Source: JBBAFB01 sp041655595 (GTDB taxonomy: Bacteria; Bacillota; DULZ01). Taken from it: a stretch of DNA of 13,774 nucleotides. The stretch is from the NCBI GenBank assembly GCA_041655595.1, contig JBBAFB010000054.1, forward strand, positions 1-13,774, written 5' to 3'. Both the position numbers and the translations under genes were made by a program. Shown here one piece after another: positions 1 to 8,228 of the stretch. Every line of letters begins with the position of its first letter. The stretch's first letter is position 1. The notes under the pieces were generated by a model, which saw nothing but the letters and a program-made list of their open reading frames with translations, was not told the DNA's origin and made no database searches.

Positions 1-412
1 CCATAACAGGTATAGTAGCACTTGTAAGGGCTTTTACACACTCAATTACATTTTTACCGCCTTCTAGCTTAACAGCATCACAACCTGCCTCCTTCATGAA
101 ACGGCCCGCATTTTTGATGGCAAGTTCTATACTGATTTGATAAGACATATAAGGCATATCTCCAACTAAATAAGTTGTAGGGGCACCCCGCCGTACTGCT
201 TTTGCATGTTCTATCATTGAATCCATGTTAACAGGCAAAGTGGAATCATAGCCCAAAATTGTCATTCCTAAGGAATCCCCTACTAAAATAATGTCCATAC
301 CTGCTTTTTCTTCCATTAAAGCCATAGGGTAATCATAACCAGTAATCATTGCAATCTTTTCTCCACTTTCAACTTTGTCCCTTAGCGTGTGAATAGTGAC
401 CTTTTTTCTCAT
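1..412 (-). CDS. panB: 3-methyl-2-oxobutanoate hydroxymethyltransferase (ketopantoate hydroxymethyltransferase), N-terminal part, runs off the window
   Basis: PanB transfers a hydroxymethyl group from 5,10-methylene-THF to 2-oxoisovalerate, giving ketopantoate, the first committed step of pantothenate/CoA synthesis in the cytoplasm. My translation of the 137 visible codons starts MRKKVTIHTLRDKVESGEKI and contains the family blocks ITGYDYPMA, ILVGDSLGM (a metal-binding Asp), GYDSTLPV, VGDMPYMSYQ (second metal-binding Asp) and DAVKLEGG (active-site Lys and Glu). The ATG at 412 follows GGAAAGAGGGTTGAA, a good ribosome binding site. The 3' half lies beyond base 1, so panC/panD neighbours cannot be judged. 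Two regulator genes lie upstream on the same strand. PanB is the best fit; a paralogue serving another aldol-type reaction is possible but not suggested by the motifs. Confidence 0.93.
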   Translation of the reverse strand, partial: MRKKVTIHTLRDKVESGEKIAMITGYDYPMALMEEKAGMDIILVGDSLGMTILGYDSTLPVNMDSMIEHAKAVRRGAPTTYLVGDMPYMSYQISIELAIKNAGRFMKEAGCDAVKLEGGKNVIECVKALTSATIPVM

Positions 413-601
413 TTCAACCCTCTTTCCAATTCGGTTTCTTTTTGATCTCGCCCAGTCCGATTTACCCTAATTACATACGATATACATTTCTATCCACCCC
501 TTTTCTGCGATAAACTGTTTACAAGCCCGAAACCCATCAAAAGAAGCATGGGTGGTTCCCTTTTTGGGGCTAGTTTATTTTAATTAAAAATTGGTCGTTT
601 T
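413..601 (-). promoter_or_regulatory. panB leader / upstream region with nested inverted repeats
   Basis: These 189 bases separate the AraC-type gene from panB. Reading the minus strand they contain nested complementary segments: AGCCC/GGGCT outside and ACCCAT/ATGGGT inside (about 529-575), then a weaker bulged pairing ACA-TTT-ATC with GAT-AAA-TGT further down. The outer hairpins could end transcription from the regulator gene or form part of a leader RNA. I could not place a convincing sigma-A promoter. A Firmicutes RNA element called the pan motif precedes some pantothenate operons, but I cannot confirm a match by eye. Confidence 0.3.
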
Positions 602-1324
602 TCACTTGATAAATACAACCGGATCGCGGGTTTGTCGAAAAACTGTTGGGGTAACACCTTTTTCATTTCGAAAAACGTAAGTAAAATAACTATCGTTTGA
701 AAACCCCGATGACCTAGCAATATTTCGTATCGTTTGGTTAGTATTAAGTAACATCCACTCAGCTTGTGCAAGACGCATATCTCTAAGATTCTGAACAAAT
801 GTCCTGCCTGTTTTTTCTTTTATGCGTCTGCTTAAATAACATGGACTAACAAAGCATTTTTTTGCGATATCATCAAGAGTAATAGGTAACATACAGTTTT
901 TTTGCATATAGCTCAGTGCGTCACCTACAACATCACAAGCACTAGATAATTGTAACCGATCAAATAACAGGCCTAACAAGCTGTCAACAAGCTCTCTTTG
1001 AGTTAGAGGTTTTAACAAATAATCATCAACATCACAACGTAGAGCTGCGCGTACGGTAATTATCTCTAACTCTTTGCTAACAATAACGGTTATTATTTGA
1101 GACATTTTATTTTTTAGTTTCCTTATAGAAACCAGGGCCTGCTCCTCTTGTCCTTCTATATCCCAAATGAGTAGTGCCGGATTCTCCTTTTGGATGATCC
1201 CTACAACATCTTTAATATTTTCTATATACTTTACCGCGTTTAAGGGTAAGCAATCTCGCTTGTATGTTGATTTTGCGATTAAAGAATAACAACTTTTGTC
1301 TTTCCCGACTACAACTGCTTCCAC
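602..1324 (-). CDS. AraC-family transcriptional regulator with degenerate response-regulator receiver domain
   Basis: A 240-residue protein. Residues about 1-125 look like a response-regulator receiver fold: VVVGKDK at strand 1, LLIWDIEG with an Asp at 55 where the phospho-acceptor would be, and YLLKPL with the conserved Lys at about 105. The usual acidic pair at the end of strand 1 is mostly lost, so phosphorylation is doubtful. Residues about 132-233 form the double helix-turn-helix of AraC/XylS proteins (DDIAKKCFVSPCYLSRRIKE and IRNIARSSGFSNDSYFTYVF). It resembles YesN-type regulators, but no histidine kinase is adjacent. The start is GTG at 1324, preceded by GGAGGTGAT eight bases away. 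It lies 19 bases after the IclR gene, so the two are probably cotranscribed. Its ligand and targets are unknown; panB downstream is a candidate. Confidence 0.88.
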   Translation of the reverse strand: MEAVVVGKDKSCYSLIAKSTYKRDCLPLNAVKYIENIKDVVGIIQKENPALLIWDIEGQEEQALVSIRKLKNKMSQIITVIVSKELEIITVRAALRCDVDDYLLKPLTQRELVDSLLGLLFDRLQLSSACDVVGDALSYMQKNCMLPITLDDIAKKCFVSPCYLSRRIKEKTGRTFVQNLRDMRLAQAEWMLLNTNQTIRNIARSSGFSNDSYFTYVFRNEKGVTPTVFRQTRDPVVFIK

Positions 1325-1343
1325 ACAATATCACCTCCACCAG

Positions 1344-2132
1344 CTAGACCATAAAATTAATCCCATGACCAAGCCTAAAAGAAATTTCTTGTACCACTTC
1401 CTTAACGTAGCTGATTAGTACTGGAAAGCCGTCTTGCTTCATAGCTGCCCCTACTCCAGATAAAGATACGGCTGCAACCACATTTCCCGAGTTGTCCCGC
1501 ACTGGGGCTGCAATACAACATAGCCCAATTTCGAGTTCCTCCATATCCAATGCGTATTCTACGGTTTTAATTTCCCGCAAATGTTCCCGCAAAACTTTTG
1601 CATCAATTATTGTATTTTTTGTATATGCAACAAGACTTTCGTTTAAAATATCATCAACCTCTCGTTCAGTTAAATATGCCAATAATACTTTCCCCGCTGC
1701 AGTCGCGTTAATAGGGAGCCTCTTTCCAATTTGGGAGTATTTAACATAGCCATTAGGATTCTCTACTTTTTCTATATAGATTGGGTCGTAGCCGGAGAGG
1801 ACTACCAAGTGAGCGGTATAACCAGTTCTTCTTGATAGATTCTTTAAATAAGGCTTAGCTTCTTGGCATAACTCTAGACGCGATGATACACTACCGCCTA
1901 ATTCTAAAAGTCTCAAACCAAGGCGATACCCCCCCTTGTTAGGCTCCTTTTCTACAAAACTACGGCTTTCTAGAGTTGCTACCAATCGATGTACCGTACT
2001 TTTGTGCAAATTTAGCTTATTCGCTAGCTCGGTAACTCCTAGTGGGGACTCTTTACCGAGGGCTATTAATACCTCCATAGCCCTTTCAACGGACCGAATA
2101 CTATACATCGAAGAATCAGTTTTTGCCAACAA
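1344..2132 (-). CDS. IclR-family transcriptional regulator
   Basis: A 262-residue protein of typical IclR length. Residues about 10-70 are the winged helix-turn-helix (SVERAMEVLIAL, GVTELANKLNLHKSTVHRLVATLES). The rest is the GAF-like effector domain, with the family segments INATAAGKVLLAYL, YALDMEELEIGLCCIAAPVRDNSGNVVAAVSLSG and a C-terminal helix. Such proteins bind small organic acids or aromatics and act as local repressors or activators. The start is TTG at 2132, six bases after GAGGAGGT; a second TTG follows at once and an ATG at codon 9 has no ribosome binding site. It heads a two-gene unit with the AraC-type gene. Two direct 9-bp repeats sit just upstream (2147-2175) and may be its own operator. 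The effector cannot be told from the sequence. Confidence 0.93.
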   Translation of the reverse strand: MLAKTDSSMYSIRSVERAMEVLIALGKESPLGVTELANKLNLHKSTVHRLVATLESRSFVEKEPNKGGYRLGLRLLELGGSVSSRLELCQEAKPYLKNLSRRTGYTAHLVVLSGYDPIYIEKVENPNGYVKYSQIGKRLPINATAAGKVLLAYLTEREVDDILNESLVAYTKNTIIDAKVLREHLREIKTVEYALDMEELEIGLCCIAAPVRDNSGNVVAAVSLSGVGAAMKQDGFPVLISYVKEVVQEISFRLGHGINFMV

Positions 2133-2146
2133 TCAACACCTCCTCT

Positions 2147-2175
2147 AATGTTTCATCAGGCAAGACAATGTTTCA
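2147..2175. repeat. Two direct 9-bp repeats (AATGTTTCA) upstream of the IclR gene
   Basis: AATGTTTCA occurs at 2147-2155 and again at 2167-2175, exactly 20 bases apart, about two helical turns. On the minus strand the unit reads TGAAACATT and lies between the proposed promoter and the ribosome binding site of the IclR gene. Same-face spacing suggests a protein-binding site, for example for autoregulation. This is inference. Confidence 0.4.
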
Positions 2176-2236
2176 CCCTTAGAAACTAATATATTCTTTT
2201 CTCTACATTTCGCTTCATTCCTTTTTAAAAACATGC

Positions 2237-2266
2237 TTTCTACAAAAAAACAACAACTATTGACAA
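2237..2266 (-). promoter_or_regulatory. Possible sigma-A promoter for the IclR-AraC unit
   Basis: On the minus strand TTGTCA (2266-2261) is followed after 18 bases by TAGAAA (2242-2237). The -35 is close to consensus and the -10 is weak. The start of transcription would be near 2230, leaving a leader of about 100 bases. An inverted repeat TTCAC-N7-GTGAA (2285-2301) lies just upstream of the -35 and could be a regulator site. Confidence 0.3.
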
Positions 2267-2327
2267 ATAATTAATGTTCCCTCATTCACAAACAAAGTGA
2301 ACCGCAACGCTGGCTGAAGAAATATTA

Positions 2328-2358
2328 AAAGCCATAGCGCATGTTAGCCTATGGCTTT
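2328..2358 (-). terminator. Hairpin with 10-bp stem, secondary terminator behind fdnI
   Basis: AAAGCCATAG (2328-2337) pairs perfectly with CTATGGCTTT (2349-2358) around an 11-base loop. On the minus strand the stem is followed by TTTTAATATTTC, a moderate U-tract. It lies about 80 bases beyond the stronger fdnI terminator and would catch read-through before the IclR gene. Confidence 0.5.
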
Positions 2359-2429
2359 ATAACCTTTTAAATAATTTGGGTCCATTTTATACAGCCCGGT
2401 TATTAAACTATTTGTTTTTTAAAAATAGA

Positions 2430-2477
2430 AAAAAAATAAAAGCCGCAGGCCCGTCAATTTGTGGGCTGGCGGCTTTT
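2430..2477 (-). terminator. Rho-independent terminator of the formate dehydrogenase operon
   Basis: AAAAGCCGC (2438-2446) pairs with GCGGCTTTT (2469-2477), and after a 2x2 internal mismatch GCCC pairs with GGGC, closing a 10-base loop. On the minus strand the stem is followed by TTTTATTTTTTTTC (to about 2430). It begins about 40 bases after the fdnI stop codon and is a strong intrinsic terminator. Confidence 0.88.
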
Positions 2478-2519
2478 AAAGTAGTTTTAACCCTTTTCCC
2501 CAGTTAGGTTATTAAATCG

Positions 2520-3194
2520 TTAGTCTTTTTTAAAAGCTGTAACCTCATCAAACCATTTGCTATGATGCCTTTTGACGTATTCGGCATCAACATAACCTGT
2601 AAAAATGGCTGGAAAAGCGGCTTTGGATTTAGGATTGAGGGCCCCAAGGTAGATATGCATGATAACCACTGCTACCATAAATCCGGTCATGCCGCTGTGA
2701 ACCACATAAGCCCAGCGGGCTAGACCATAGCCAAAAAAACCGGCAAACCACATAATTAAACCTGAAACACCTATAATGCCCGTGGCAAAGACAGTTAAAA
2801 TGGAATTAATTTTCTGTCCGGCATTAATATAGCTTTGCGGGGGCATTTTAACCTTGGCACCAAATAACTCTTTCAAAAAAGTCGGAATAGCCACCCTATC
2901 ATCCTTGGTCCAAGTAACACACTCTTTCATCCAGCCCATAAAGTTTTTTAAATCGAAAACAATAAAGATGAGCCCCGGCAGAATCAAAACCACGGCGAAA
3001 ATTCTGTGAATCAGCTGTGCCCCGGCAAAACCGCCGAAAACCGGAGCCAAGAAATCAAACAGATCAAAGAAGAGAAGCATTCCTGTAAAGAACAAAAAGG
3101 TATAGGCAATAGCATGAATCCAATGGGCATACCTTGATGTTAGCGAAAAACGAAATATTTTGCCCTCTTCTAATTTAGTTCCTCTGGTGATCAT
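2520..3194 (-). CDS. fdnI: Formate dehydrogenase cytochrome b subunit (gamma)
   Basis: A 224-residue membrane protein, close to the usual length of FdnI/FdoI. Four hydrophobic segments are visible at about residues 24-45, 62-82, 132-152 and 162-185. Histidines in or near them (H24/H27, H63, H166, H180) include the expected ligands of two b hemes; the PPQSYINAGQKIN segment before the third helix is typical of the family. It would accept electrons from FdnH and reduce menaquinone in the membrane. The ATG at 3194 overlaps the fdnH stop (ATGA), and AGGAGG lies seven bases before it inside the end of fdnH, indicating translational coupling. It is the last gene of the operon and is followed by a strong terminator. 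Confidence 0.94.
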   Translation of the reverse strand: MITRGTKLEEGKIFRFSLTSRYAHWIHAIAYTFLFFTGMLLFFDLFDFLAPVFGGFAGAQLIHRIFAVVLILPGLIFIVFDLKNFMGWMKECVTWTKDDRVAIPTFLKELFGAKVKMPPQSYINAGQKINSILTVFATGIIGVSGLIMWFAGFFGYGLARWAYVVHSGMTGFMVAVVIMHIYLGALNPKSKAAFPAIFTGYVDAEYVKRHHSKWFDEVTAFKKD

Positions 3195-4033
3195 AGGGTT
3201 TCCTCCTCTCTCTTAACGGACGAGACCTTATCGCCAACAGCAACCTTTGCCGGTATATCCAAGCCAGAGGTTTCTGCATTAATTTTATGAGTTATCAAAC
3301 TAACTGCTGCCGCTACAACGGCTCCTCCCATGGCCAATTTACCCAAGGGGTGAATGAGATCCTTCCACAAAGTTAAGGTATAGGGAACTGCTGGATCCTT
3401 CGGTAACCCATAGACTTCCGGCGAGGCCTCCAGGACATAAATCATATGAGTCCCACCCACACCCTGCTCCTTTATCCCGTAGGTCTGGGCTAAAGGATTA
3501 AGCTTCCTGAGTTCAGCTGCCCTCGCCTCGGCCAATGCCACCATTTTATCCCGGTCGCCAAATTGAATTGCACCCGTTGGGCAAGTTTTTGCACAGGAGG
3601 GCTCTAAACCCATTGCAATCCTGTCGGTGCAAAAATCACATTTAGTACTTTTATGGGTTTCTTCATCAACATGAGGAACCCCAAAGGGACAATTAACCAC
3701 GCAGTAACCGCAGCCTACACATTTGTCAACATTAAAAGAAACTGCACCATTATCATTATAATACAATGCACCCTGAGGGCACGCTTTAACACAGGCGGCC
3801 TCGCTGCAGTGCAAGCATTGAAACTTTAAGAAATCCCAGTGAAACTGCCCATTTTCCACTCGCTCCGTCATTCTGACTATGGTATAGGTTTTGGCGCTCA
3901 GATCCTGATGGGATTGAAATTCACCTGTAAAAGGAGTTATTTCGGCTGACAGAGATTTCCACTGTTTGCAAGCAACCGTGCAGGCTCTGCAGGCCGTACA
4001 TTTTGAAACATCGTGAAGCATAGCAATTGCCAT
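3191..4033 (-). CDS. fdnH: Formate dehydrogenase iron-sulfur subunit (beta)
   Basis: A 280-residue ferredoxin-type protein that carries electrons from the molybdenum subunit to the cytochrome b. Four [4Fe-4S] cysteine sets are visible: CTACRACTVAC (C12, C15, C18, C22), CLHCSEAACVKACP, CVGCGYCVVNCP and CDFC...CAKTCP. Near the C terminus (about residues 225-243, LGKLAMGGAVVAAAVSLI) is a hydrophobic segment matching the single membrane anchor of E. coli FdnH. The start is ATG at 4033 behind AAGGGGGAGGAAG; a second ATG four codons on lacks suitable spacing. There is no signal peptide, consistent with export together with the Tat-targeted FdnG. It lies 111 bases after fdhE and overlaps fdnI by four bases. 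Confidence 0.95.
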   Translation of the reverse strand: MAIAMLHDVSKCTACRACTVACKQWKSLSAEITPFTGEFQSHQDLSAKTYTIVRMTERVENGQFHWDFLKFQCLHCSEAACVKACPQGALYYNDNGAVSFNVDKCVGCGYCVVNCPFGVPHVDEETHKSTKCDFCTDRIAMGLEPSCAKTCPTGAIQFGDRDKMVALAEARAAELRKLNPLAQTYGIKEQGVGGTHMIYVLEASPEVYGLPKDPAVPYTLTLWKDLIHPLGKLAMGGAVVAAAVSLITHKINAETSGLDIPAKVAVGDKVSSVKREEETL

Positions 4034-4095
4034 CTTCCTCCCCCTTCCAATTTTATAAACACCTGATTTAGTTCGCTTAACCGACTTTCCACGCT

Positions 4096-4116
4096 ATAGG
4101 CTTGCTGCGGGCCTAT
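4096..4116 (-). other. Small intercistronic hairpin between fdhE and fdnH
   Basis: ATAGGC (4096-4101) pairs with GCCTAT (4111-4116). A second, smaller pairing, GGTTT/AAACC, lies just after the fdhE stop codon. There is no proper U-tract, so termination is unlikely; a mRNA processing or stability role is possible. Evidence is weak. Confidence 0.3.
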
Positions 4117-4144
4117 CCAAAATAAAGGGTTTAGACTAAAACCT

Positions 4145-5008
4145 CTATATTTTAAACAGTTGATAATCCTGACGCTGAAAACCTTCTTTTTTGCCTATTA
4201 CATCAAGATGTAAGGTAGACCAGTCATTCAAAGCTATTTCTCCGTTCCCTTCATCCAGATATGTTTTAAGATACCCCTTACATTGATCGCAAGTATCCAG
4301 ACGAAAAGCGGGATAATCCGTTAACTCTATCAGGTTGAGACTTTTTTGATCCTCGTTTCCGCAATAGGGACAGCCAATCCTTTTATACTGCCACTTGGTA
4401 TGGCACAACCCACAGCTTAACTCCCGTTCCCTTCCTTTTGTTGTGTGAACCAGTTGAGCCATGGCAGGCGGTTCTCCGCAAAGAGGGCAGCGGGGCTCAT
4501 TCCAGGCAATTTCCTTTGTCAATGCCTGCAGGTATAGCCTCAAGGGAGTCAGGGTTTCAGCCAACACATTCCATAGAAAATAATTTACTAGCCCGAAATC
4601 TAATTGAGCTCCTTCCGTAATTGGAGGGCTATATTGTTCATCCAAGGCAGCCCTAAATAACTCAACGGCTGCACTGGGTTTTGCTTTTAAATGCTCGGCT
4701 AAAATCATATTTTGCTGCTTAAAAGCCTGGGGCAAATCGGCCTCCTGAAAAAAAGCTACCAAATCCCGCAGCATTTCACCATTATAGCGAAGGAAAGCAT
4801 CGGTAAAAGGATTATCTCCCAAGGCAGTCTGCTTGTTCTGATATCTTTCCTTGATCCTGCCTTGATCCTTAACCATGTCGGCTAAATCTCGTTTGCTTCC
4901 GGAATGCTTCTCCAGTACAGTTAACACCGATCCCTGTAATTTGGCAACCTCATCCAGATAAGGGTGGCTAACGATCCATTCCGCAATAGCTGTCTGCTTG
5001 TTATCCAT
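4145..5008 (-). CDS. fdhE: Formate dehydrogenase accessory protein FdhE
   Basis: A cytoplasmic maturation factor for respiratory formate dehydrogenases; in E. coli it binds the catalytic subunit before export and carries an iron centre bound by cysteines. Four CxxC pairs stand in the C-terminal half, as in the family: CPLC, CGLC, CPYC and CDQC. The N-terminal half is helical with little sequence signature. I place the start at the ATG at 5008 (287 residues), eight bases after GAGG; the GTG at 5017 lies inside that ribosome binding site and is unlikely. The gene begins 25 bases after the fdnG stop and sits between the catalytic and Fe-S subunit genes, so its dose is tied to the enzyme. E. coli instead keeps fdhE downstream of fdoGHI. 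Confidence 0.92.
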   Translation of the reverse strand: MDNKQTAIAEWIVSHPYLDEVAKLQGSVLTVLEKHSGSKRDLADMVKDQGRIKERYQNKQTALGDNPFTDAFLRYNGEMLRDLVAFFQEADLPQAFKQQNMILAEHLKAKPSAAVELFRAALDEQYSPPITEGAQLDFGLVNYFLWNVLAETLTPLRLYLQALTKEIAWNEPRCPLCGEPPAMAQLVHTTKGRERELSCGLCHTKWQYKRIGCPYCGNEDQKSLNLIELTDYPAFRLDTCDQCKGYLKTYLDEGNGEIALNDWSTLHLDVIGKKEGFQRQDYQLFKI

Positions 5009-5033
5009 TACATTCACCTCAAATCGTAGATTT

Positions 5034-8000
5034 CTATACTTTTGCCAAATTAACTAGGCACGCTTTTGTTTCTTGTATCCAGGTATTAGGATCACCGGCA
5101 TCAATGGTCACCAAATTGGTGCTGGCAGCTTGGCTGAGACCTTTAAAGCCCCAACTATAGGGCATCCAAACCACTTCTACCTCTTTCCCGTTAACCATCA
5201 ACGGTTTTACCCGGTTTGTCAGCATTGCCTTAACCACTACCTCTCCCCTTGCAGACTGGATTTTTACCTGCTCACCATTTTTAATACCATGCTTGGCCGC
5301 TAGGGATTGAGGAAGTTCGACATAGGTTTCCTTTACCAATTCATTTAACCAAGGAATATTTCTCGTTAATGCCCCGCCACACCAATGTTCGGAAATACCG
5401 GAAGTGAATAAAACATAGGGGTATTCTTCTTTTGTCCCAATCTCCTGTAAACCCTTAACTCTTGGATACTTCAGACAAGGGTTAATAGCTACTTTCGGAT
5501 GCAGAATATTTTCTGTAGGGCTCTCTACCGGCTCGTAAAACTCCGGTAACGGTCCATCAACCAGTGCCGTAGAAGCATCTCTAGGCAAATGAGAGCCCGC
5601 CAGCGGGTCTTTGTAGGGAGCCGCAAATAAGCGCCCCAAACCCTCACCGGTCATGCGAAAAGCCCGTAAACCATTGGGCGTGGCCGGCCCATGGGCAGCA
5701 TTGGGGACATCCGGACCATCATAGCCGGTCCATTTTCCCTGGGTTTCATCCCACCAAATTATTTTGTTTTCTTCATCATAGGGGCGGCCGTTTTTATCAC
5801 AGGATGCCCTATTGTAAAGTACATGGATATTGCCCGGCCAGGTCCACCTAAAGCCCGGATAGATACCTAAACCACCCGGATCATTTTGGCCGTCATTTCG
5901 CTTGGAAAGGTTAACATTATTGGCAAATACCCCGGCATAAACCCAGTTACCCGACGATGTGGACCCATCTGGCTTAAGTTCTCCAATCCCGCCAACGGGT
6001 TTTCCGGTTTGCACATCATATCCGTTAATTTCTTTTAACACCTGCTCATAGAAATGCTTATCCTGGGAATAATCCCAATTGGCCTTTAAGATTGGTTCAT
6101 CCTTTTCATCTCCGGAATTTGCTACCAGCTCCCTGACTTTCCTAAACAACAAATCCATTATCTCTAAATCTGTTTTGGTGTCGCCTAAGGTATCTAACGA
6201 GGTATATCTCCACTGAGCCATCCTGCCTGAGTTACTTATGGTACCTTCCTTTTCTAAAAAGGATTTTGCGGGCAGGAAGAAAACCTCTGTATCAATAGTT
6301 GCCGGATCTGCACCCGGTCTTTCCCAAAAAGCGGCGGTTTCGGTCATAAAAAGCTCCGCCACAACCAAGGTTTCCAACTTGCCTAAAGCAGCATTAACCA
6401 GATTTAAGTTAGGACTGGTCATGGCCGGATTCTGGCCCATAACATAAAGCATTTTCATCTTTTCTTCTAGAGCAGATTCGAAAATTCTAAAAATGGAATA
6501 ATTTGCTCCGCCATTTTTCTTGGGAATCCAGCCAAAACCAAAGTCGTTTTCCTGATGGGCATTATCCCCAAACCAAGATTTTAGTAAATTGACTAGGAAG
6601 GTCCGGCGGAAGGTACCTGATTTTGTGGTCCAGGTTTCAATACTATCATCATCGTGGTTAGGTGCATTTAAATAGCCCGGCAGGATGTGATAAAGGACAG
6701 CCATATCCGTTGCGCCCTGCACATTTGGCTCCCCTCTTAGAGCATTAACACCGGCACCGGGTTTACCCATGTTACCCAACAGGAGCTGCAAAATACCGAA
6801 GCAGCGAATATTTTGAACCCCGACTGTATGCTGGGTCATTCCAAGAGCATACATAATTGTTCCCGGGCGATTTTTTGTATAGGTATCCGCAATTAATTTA
6901 ATCGTCTCTTCCGGAATGCCTGTAATATTGGAAGAAGTTTTTAAATCATATCTTTTGTAGAATTCTTGCAAACGACTGAAAACCGTTCTCGGGTCATCCA
7001 GGCTTTCGCCCTTAACCGGATAACCGTCTTCATCTAAAATGTAGCCCCAGGAGCTGTTATCATACTTGAACTCAGCCTTGTTATAGCCCGTAAACAGCCC
7101 CTCATTAAAACCAAAATCATCCTTTATTAACAGTTGCGCATTAGTGTGGTCCAGGATAAATTCCTCATCATACAATTTGTTTTCCAGAATGTAGTTAATA
7201 ATCCCGTTCAAAAAAGCAATATCTGTACCCGGACGGATCTGGGCGTAGATATCTGCAATTTTGGATGTTCTGGTATAACGCGGGTCCACATGAATCACTA
7301 TCGCTCCCTGTTCTTTGGCCCTCATAACCCACTTAATGGACATGGGATGATTTTCAGCGGCATTGCTACCTTCAATTAGGATTACTTTAGCGTTTTTTAG
7401 ATCCAACCAGTGGTTTGTCATCGCACCGCGCCCAAAAGAAGCTCCTAAACTAGGAACTGTGGGGCTGTGTCAGAGACGGGCCTGATGCTCTAAGTGAGAA
7501 ACACCAAATAGCCTGGCTGCCTTAGTAAATAAATAACACTCTTCATTAGTATTTTGAGCTCCCCCCATAAAGCTCAAAACGTCTGTGCGGTTGACTCTAT
7601 AGGTTTTTCCATTAATAAGCTCATCTTTGATCCAATGCTTATTCCGAAGATTCACAATCTTTTCGGCAATTCTACCTATAGCTTCGTCCCAACTGATGGT
7701 TTGCCAGGTGTCACTTTTTGGTGCCCTGTAGAGGGGGCTAACCACCCTTTGATCAGAATTCGGCAAGGCTGCCATAGCCGAGCCCTTGCTGCATAAGGCT
7801 CCCTCGTTGATGATATGATCGGGGTCCCCTTCTAAATTAATTAGCCTGCCATTCCTTTCATGGCAAATCATACCGCAGCCGCAGGAACAAAAAGTACACA
7901 CAGAAGTATATTCTTTAGCACCATCCAATTTAAACTGAGCAGCGGATGCCTCTACTTTTGATACATTAAAACCCAGATCCGCCAAAATTAAGCCTGCACC

Positions 8001-8045
8001 TGCCGCACCTGTCAACTTGAAAAAATCTCTTCTTTTTAATAGCAA
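5034..8045 (-). CDS. fdnG: Formate dehydrogenase catalytic subunit (alpha), selenocysteine-containing, Tat-exported
   Basis: It oxidises formate to CO2 at a Mo- or W-bis(MGD) site outside the cytoplasmic membrane. The frame is interrupted by TGA at 7472-7470 and continues in the same phase to 5034. The residues around it, EHQARL-U-HSPTV, are the conserved selenocysteine site of this family, so TGA encodes Sec192 and the gene is one CDS of 1003 residues (E. coli FdnG has about 1015). The N terminus MLLKRRDFFKLTGAAGAG is a twin-arginine signal; a [4Fe-4S] site follows (CTFCSCGC with a fourth Cys in GALCSKG). The C-terminal part is the molybdopterin-dinucleotide-binding domain. I prefer the TTG at 8045, eight bases after AGGAGG, over the TTG at 8051, which is only two bases away. 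It is the first gene of the fdnG-fdhE-fdnH-fdnI operon. Confidence 0.95.
7430..7472 (-). promoter_or_regulatory. Selenocysteine UGA codon and bacterial SECIS-like hairpin
   Basis: The TGA (7472-7470) is followed 11 bases later by an eight-pair stem, AGTTCCTA (7458-7451) with TAGGAGCT (7447-7440), one pair being G-U, closed by the loop GTT. A lower pairing, GCCC with GGGC (ending at 7430), encloses it. The position directly after the UGA and a small apical loop containing GU match known SelB-binding hairpins in fdh mRNAs. The host must therefore have selA, selB, selC and selD elsewhere. Confidence 0.85.
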
Positions 8046-8051
8046 ATGCAA

Positions 8052-8228
8052 TCCCTCCTTAACACATTGTCTGTCAATAAAATTCCCGTTTTCCAGCCAC
8101 CAAAAAATTCATTCTTTCCCCCAGCCAAACACATTCTTCTGATTACTAAACCTCGATAAATCAGCGGACCTATGTCTTCATAATAAAAACACCTCTTTTA
8201 TCACTGCCTGTTTCATATTAAATTTAAT
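8052..8228 (-). other. fdn operon 5' leader with two short upstream frames
   Basis: About 180 bases lie between the proposed transcription start and fdnG. Within them GAGGTG (8195-8190) is followed after eight bases by ATG AAG ACA TAG (8181-8170), a three-codon frame with well-placed ribosome binding. A second frame of 12 codons starts at 8112 (after GGGGGAAAGA) and stops at 8074, 28 bases before the fdnG start. No tRNA-like or other RNA that I recognise is present; a molybdenum-cofactor RNA element is possible here but I could not identify one. Confidence 0.35.

Noticed and set aside
2285..2301. Rex-type site (TTCAC-N7-GTGAA)
   Set aside because: A Rex site has the arms in the opposite order (TTGTGA...TCACAA); this is only a short symmetric repeat.
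7422..7472. fdnG as a pseudogene or two separate genes split by a stop codon
   Set aside because: The stop is TGA, both sides are in the same frame, the surrounding residues match the family's selenocysteine site, and a SECIS-like hairpin follows.
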